From positions 1-38,339 of the forward strand of contig NZ_APCP01000004.1 of NCBI RefSeq assembly GCF_000349725.1: DNA of 38,339 bases, read 5' to 3'. Positions 35,098-38,339 of the stretch are shown in pieces; position 1 is the first letter of the stretch; every line of letters starts with the position of its first letter. The stretch comes from Ligilactobacillus pobuzihii E100301 = KCTC 13174. Its GTDB lineage: Bacteria; Bacillota; Bacilli; Lactobacillales; Lactobacillaceae. A program made the position numbers and the translations under genes. Below the pieces are notes generated by a model. That model was given only the letters and a program-made list of their open reading frames with translations, was not told the origin of the DNA and did no database searches.

Positions 35098-36402
35098 TCA
35101 AATGGAGTCCGATGAGCCGTCCATTTTCTTTTTTGACTTCGGTTTCCCCTTATTTTTACGGTCACGCTTGCGATTCTTTTTGTGCTTAACTTTTTGGTTT
35201 TGCTTCTTTTCTGCGGCAGTCATTTGCTTGACCTGCGCCTTGGCCTTTTTCTTCTTTTTCGGTTTATTTTCCTGCTTGTTTGAAGCCTGAGCCGCCTTTA
35301 AGTCAGTTACTAATTGGTGTTGATAAACATAGCCGGTCTGCAGATCGTACCCTTCATTACCTACCAATTGCTTGAATTGACGTAAGTCGTGTTCATTACC
35401 TAAATTGATCACAGCGCCCTGTGCTCCCATTCGGCCAGTACGACCACTACGGTGAATATAAGTCGTGAGATCACGTGGAATATCAAAGTTGACCACAGCC
35501 GGTAATTGTGCAATGTCTAAACCGCGAGCAGCCACGTCAGTCGTTAATAGTAAGCGGATCTTACGTTTACGAAGATCAGCTAGAGCTTGTTTACGTTTCT
35601 GAGAACTTTGACCAGAACTCAATTCACCAACTGCGACATGTTGAAAAGCTAACTTTTCGGCGACATCTTTAACGTTTGTCGTGGAATCAAAGAAAACTAG
35701 ACCAGCAAAGTCATCCAAGTTGGCGAGTTTACGCAACATTTCCACTCGTTTACGCTCAGGACTTTCAATCAAATAATGCACCACGTGCCCTTGAGTATCA
35801 TCAATTTGACGAACATCGATCACTTTGGGTTCGATGCCAAACCAATGAGGGACGTCATTTAACTTGGCAGAATCAGTTGCCGAAAAAAACGACAACTGCA
35901 CATCAGCCTTAGCGTGTCCCACGATCTCACGACACGCTGCCATCGAAGCATCATCAGCTAACATCTGATCTGCTTCATCGATCACACAAGATGTTAACTT
36001 GTGCATCTTTAACTTACGCTCATTGATCACATCTAAGATCCGACCTGGAGTGCCAACAACAACTTCAGGGTGTTTCTTTAATTTTTCGTACTGGCGCTTA
36101 ACGTTGGCTCCACCGATCACCGCGATCGATTTCATGCCTAGCAAAGACGCAAAGCGCCCCATGACGTTATTGACCTGTACAGCTAATTCTTGTGAAGGTA
36201 CCAAGACTAACAACTGCGTGCCATCTTTAGACAAGAGTGTTTCGAGTAAAGGCATGGCATAAGCTAAAGTTTTCCCCGAGCCAGTTGGTGCGTAGCCGAT
36301 CACATTTTCTCCCGCAGATAAAGGACCATAAACCGCCTTTTGAATCGGACTTAGCTCAACAAATTTTTCTTTTTCAAATTCCTCAACAAACTTAGGATTC
36401 AT
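35098..36402 (-). CDS. DEAD-box RNA helicase
   Basis: ATP-dependent RNA helicase of 434 aa, likely in ribosome assembly or RNA turnover. Motifs in order: Q motif (FVELSPIQ), I APTGSGKT (38-45), Ia PSQELA, Ib TPGRILD (118-124), II DEAD (142-145), III SAT (174-176), V TTDVAARGLDI and VI HRSGRTGR (316-323). A very basic C-terminal tail of about 60 aa (KKKKKAKAQVK and KKNRKRDRKNKGK) probably binds RNA non-specifically. It resembles the YfmL/CshB-type short helicases of Bacillus; the exact orthologue is uncertain. The ATG lies inside the end of the upstream oxidoreductase gene (11-bp overlap) with GAGG before it, so the two are coupled. Confidence 0.94.
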   Translation of the reverse strand: MNPKFVEEFEKEKFVELSPIQKAVYGPLSAGENVIGYAPTGSGKTLAYAMPLLETLLSKDGTQLLVLVPSQELAVQVNNVMGRFASLLGMKSIAVIGGANVKRQYEKLKKHPEVVVGTPGRILDVINERKLKMHKLTSCVIDEADQMLADDASMAACREIVGHAKADVQLSFFSATDSAKLNDVPHWFGIEPKVIDVRQIDDTQGHVVHYLIESPERKRVEMLRKLANLDDFAGLVFFDSTTNVKDVAEKLAFQHVAVGELSSGQSSQKRKQALADLRKRKIRLLLTTDVAARGLDIAQLPAVVNFDIPRDLTTYIHRSGRTGRMGAQGAVINLGNEHDLRQFKQLVGNEGYDLQTGYVYQHQLVTDLKAAQASNKQENKPKKKKKAKAQVKQMTAAEKKQNQKVKHKKNRKRDRKNKGKPKSKKKMDGSSDSI

Positions 36403-37429
36403 TATTTTCCTCTTCTACTTCTTTGGCCACTTTGTCAGCCTTAAATTTAATATTGGCACTTTGCCGTAATTGATACAGCACTTTATTGACCTGCACGGCA
36501 TAAGCAAGCCAGTCTTCTTCCAATTGTTTAGCGTCATTTGAATCTTTGTCGTTCAAGACATCCGCAAATTCATTAGCTTCAGCGACCATCGGATTATCTG
36601 CTTGTTTGACAGATAGATCTTTTTGATGACCATTTCCATCGTCTAAAACAACTTTATTTAAATCACCTGAGTGGTCCATCCGGATCGTCTCTTTCAAACC
36701 ATAGATCTCACCTGGCAAATATGAGTTAACATTTTTAGCTAAGTTTAAGGTCACGTCAAAGTCTGGATAATGTAAAACTGCGATTCCCTTGCCATCAACG
36801 CCAGTCTCTAAGATCGTAGCATGATAATCTACGCTACTTGGCATTCCGAACCATACGATCGCATCATACACTAGGTAAACACCTAAGTCTTGGACACAAC
36901 CACCAGAAAAATCAGGTGAAAAAATATTAGGTTCTTTACCAGCTAGAACTTGGTCGTAGCGAGAAGAATACTTTGCATAAGTCAACGTCGCTCCTTGAAC
37001 AACATTCAACGATTCCACGGCTTTAGCAACAGCGCGGAAGTTTGGTTCATGCACATGACGTGCAGCTTCAAACAAGAATGTATCTGGATGTTGCCGTAAG
37101 AGCTGGATCAATGCTTTCATTTCAAATGGATTAGAGCAGGCGGGTTTTTCGACCACAACATCTTTGCCCGCTAGAATAGCCTGTTTACATTGTTCAAAGT
37201 GCAAACTATTGGGTGATGCAATATAGACAGTGTCAAAACTCCCCTGGTCAAAAAAGTCATCTAAGTTATCGAAAAATTCAGAAGTACTTGCAAATTTATC
37301 GCCAAATTGATGAGCTTTATCCAAGGTCCGTGAATAAACGGAAGTCAACTGCCACTTACCAGTTTCATGAGCAGCGTTAACGAACTGTTCGGTGATCCAA
37401 TTTGTACCAATAATACCAAGTTTTAACAT
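36392..37429 (-). CDS. Gfo/Idh/MocA family oxidoreductase
   Basis: NAD(P)-dependent dehydrogenase of 345 aa, probably acting on a sugar or polyol; substrate unknown. An N-terminal Rossmann domain (LGIIGTNWITEQFVNA), YIASPNSLHFEQC and the family signature EKP at 94-96 (VVVEKPACSNPFE) are clear. The C-terminal domain has FSPDFSGGCVQDLGVYLVYD with the expected G-G..D.G.H-like helix, where the usual His is Tyr (GVYLVYD), also common in this family. AGGAGG stands seven nt before the ATG. It is first in an operon with the helicase. The tandem repeat array begins about 20 bp upstream, so the promoter must lie in or beyond the array. Confidence 0.93.
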   Translation of the reverse strand: MLKLGIIGTNWITEQFVNAAHETGKWQLTSVYSRTLDKAHQFGDKFASTSEFFDNLDDFFDQGSFDTVYIASPNSLHFEQCKQAILAGKDVVVEKPACSNPFEMKALIQLLRQHPDTFLFEAARHVHEPNFRAVAKAVESLNVVQGATLTYAKYSSRYDQVLAGKEPNIFSPDFSGGCVQDLGVYLVYDAIVWFGMPSSVDYHATILETGVDGKGIAVLHYPDFDVTLNLAKNVNSYLPGEIYGLKETIRMDHSGDLNKVVLDDGNGHQKDLSVKQADNPMVAEANEFADVLNDKDSNDAKQLEEDWLAYAVQVNKVLYQLRQSANIKFKADKVAKEVEEENNES

Positions 37430-37449
37430 GAAATAACCTCCTAATGAAA

Positions 37450-38079
37450 AACAGAGCGAAGTGAGACGACTAGAAGCAAAGCATTAACGGAATTCAGACT
37501 TATAACGCGCTTTTCAGCGTTGTAAGTTTGAATTTGGTTAAGCGTATGCTGCTGTCTCACGGAGCTCGAATATAAAAAACAGAGCGAAGCAGCTCGACCA
37601 GTAGACGAGCACTAGCAGACTTTAGCGCCATATTGCGATTTTAGTAATGTGGTGATGAAGTTAGCTAGGCGCAGTCTGCTGAGCTGCGGAGCTCGAATAT
37701 GAAAACAGAGCGGAGCATGGCGGTCAGCAGGCGAGCACTAACGGGCAGGGACACTATAATGCGTTTTTAAGCATTGTAGTGGACGTGTTGGTTAGGCACA
37801 ACCTGCTGTCATGCGGAGCTCGAATATGAAAACAGAGCGAAGCAGCTCGACCAGTAGACGAGCACTAGCAGACTTTAGCACCATATTGCGATTTTAGCAA
37901 TGTGGTGATGAAGTTAGCTAGGCACAGTCTGCTGAGCTGCGGAGCTCGAATATGAAAACAGAGCGGAGCATGGCGGTCAGCAGGAGAGCACTAACGGGCA
38001 GGGACACTATAATGCGTTTTTAAGCATTGTAGTGGACGTGTTGGTTAGGCACAACCTGCTGTCATGCGGAGCTCGAATA
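37450..38079. repeat. tandem array of five ~126-bp structured repeats
   Basis: Five head-to-tail units begin with AACAGAGCG at 37450, 37578, 37704, 37831 and 37957, and end with GGAGCTCGAATA. Units 2 and 4 are nearly identical, as are 3 and 5, so a 253-bp pair was duplicated; unit 1 is diverged. Each unit folds into nested hairpins. The outer stems differ but pair: GTGAGAC/GTCTCAC (unit 1), GCAGCTC/GAGCTGC (2, 4), GCATG/CATGC (3, 5). The apical stems do the same: TTATAACGC/GCGTTGTAA, CCATATTGC/GTAATGTGG, CACTATAATGC/GCATTGTAGTG. No protein frame spans the array. Confidence 0.95.
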
Positions 38080-38145
38080 ATCAACAGTGTCAACCAAGAC
38101 ACCATAATTTTCGCTTACTCCTATTCTACCAGAAAACAACACCAA

Positions 38146-38174
38146 GGTATAATTACAGAGTGCTTTTTTGTCAA
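38146..38174 (-). promoter_or_regulatory. promoter facing the repeat array and oxidoreductase operon
   Basis: On the minus strand: TTGACA (38169-38174), a 17-bp spacer and TATACC (38146-38151). No strong promoter is seen between the array and the oxidoreductase start, so this is the best candidate for the operon, giving a leader of about 700 nt that includes all five repeats. Confidence 0.6.
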
Positions 38175-38184
38175 ATTTAGCGTA

Positions 38185-38218
38185 GAAAAAACTTGTCCAC
38201 ACAAAGCATGAACAAGTT
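38185..38218 (-). terminator. terminator of a minus-strand gene beyond the window
   Basis: On the minus strand AACTTGT (38212-38218) pairs with ACAAGTT (38190-38196) and a T-rich run follows. No gene in the window precedes it on this strand; the mobile-element end begins 29 bp upstream. Confidence 0.75.
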
Positions 38219-38246
38219 CCTATCTCAAAGCTAGTTTTGTTGGTTA

Positions 38247-38339
38247 CTAAAGGTTGAAAGTTAAATAATACAAAAAAGCCCCGAATTTTCGGGGTTTTTT
38301 CTGTATAAAATAGACATGAATTGCTCCATATCTGTATAA
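38247..38339. mobile_element. end of a second copy of the mobile element (continues past window)
   Basis: CTAAAGGTTGAAA (38247-38259) is identical to the inverted repeat of the element at 1001-1373. The following sequence matches its terminator-bearing end closely (TTAAATAAT.CA.AAAAGCCCCGA) through the hairpin. Beyond about 38305 the similarity fades. The element may be a full-length IS whose body lies to the right; only about 90 bp are visible. Confidence 0.7.
38272..38300. terminator. terminator in the mobile-element end
   Basis: AAAAAAGCCCCGA and TCGGGGTTTTTT form a symmetric hairpin with A6 and T6 flanks, usable in both directions. Confidence 0.85.

Noticed and set aside
35102-35290. 62-codon plus-strand hydrophobic frame
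   Set aside because: It is the antisense of the lysine-rich tail of the DEAD-box helicase; Lys codons read backwards as Phe and Leu.
36392-37429. Glucose-fructose oxidoreductase or inositol dehydrogenase as a specific name
   Set aside because: The family is clear but nothing in the sequence or its neighbours identifies the substrate.
37450-38079. CRISPR array
   Set aside because: The units are long, lack short constant repeats alternating with unique spacers, and no cas gene is near; the pattern is whole-unit tandem duplication.
38007-38105. 33-codon minus-strand ATG frame with AGGAG upstream, running into repeat unit 5
   Set aside because: The binding site is 12 nt from the ATG, most of the frame lies within the repeat, and the stems vary between units in ways that do not preserve a peptide.

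Overview
The window is a chromosomal stretch of a low-GC Gram-positive bacterium, almost certainly a member of the Lactobacillaceae. The evidence is the 5' end of a 16S rRNA gene at the left edge, a CtsR-type operator before clpE, Listeria/Enterococcus-like glycolipid glycosyltransferases, lactobacillus-type small conserved families (YkuJ, DUF1827-like, DUF3284), and an RlmCD methyltransferase lacking the iron-sulfur cysteines. I cannot name the genus with confidence.

Layout. 1-1400: start of an rRNA operon reading left (16S 5' end, leader, two good and one weaker tandem promoter), then a 373-bp mobile-element remnant with inverted ends and a perfect 8-bp target duplication. 1402-7509: lipoteichoic-acid (LTA) block on the minus strand: ltaS, a ykuJ-like gene, then the operon lafA-lafB-flippase-like membrane protein. 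7682-9885: ptsHI. 10078-14631: a small unknown gene, clpE under CtsR control, a DUF1827-like gene and a MucBP/SH3-like protein. 14745-21438 (minus): prfC, a CBS-domain membrane protein, a TagH-like ABC protein fused to LysM with a degenerate ATPase site, gpsA and a DUF402 phosphatase. 22215-28627: rlmCD and divergent recX, a BrkB-family protein, a frameshifted LysM gene, galU and map. 28821-32780 (plus): flavodoxin-gtrA, then yfhO behind a terminator that overlaps its ribosome binding site. 33020-37429 (minus): UDP-GlcNAc 2-epimerase, tRNA-Arg(CCU), a DUF3284 gene, a DEAD-box helicase and a Gfo/Idh/MocA oxidoreductase. 37450-38079: a five-unit tandem array of about 126-bp structured repeats. 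38247-end: a second copy of the mobile-element end.

How the genes work together. Many genes feed cell-envelope polymers. galU makes UDP-glucose, lafA and lafB use nucleotide sugars to build the glycolipid anchor, gpsA supplies glycerol-3-phosphate for phosphatidylglycerol, ltaS polymerises it, GtrA and YfhO look like the flippase and transferase half of LTA glycosylation, and the epimerase supplies UDP-ManNAc for wall teichoic acid linkage units. The rest is housekeeping (PTS phosphorelay, translation termination, rRNA methylation, N-terminal Met removal, stress proteolysis).

The most unusual content is non-coding. (1) The tandem array has unit hairpins that differ in sequence but keep pairing. 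(2) A dispersed ~210-bp repeat (four copies, 12.7-26.8 kb) shows compensatory changes in its terminator-like hairpin. (3) The mobile element carries a terminator at one end and recurs at the right edge. Gaps without genes: 765-992 and 20553-20821 hold nothing I can identify; 21520-22214 holds a coding-like remnant and one repeat copy; 26286-26568 holds only AT-rich sequence before a repeat copy.
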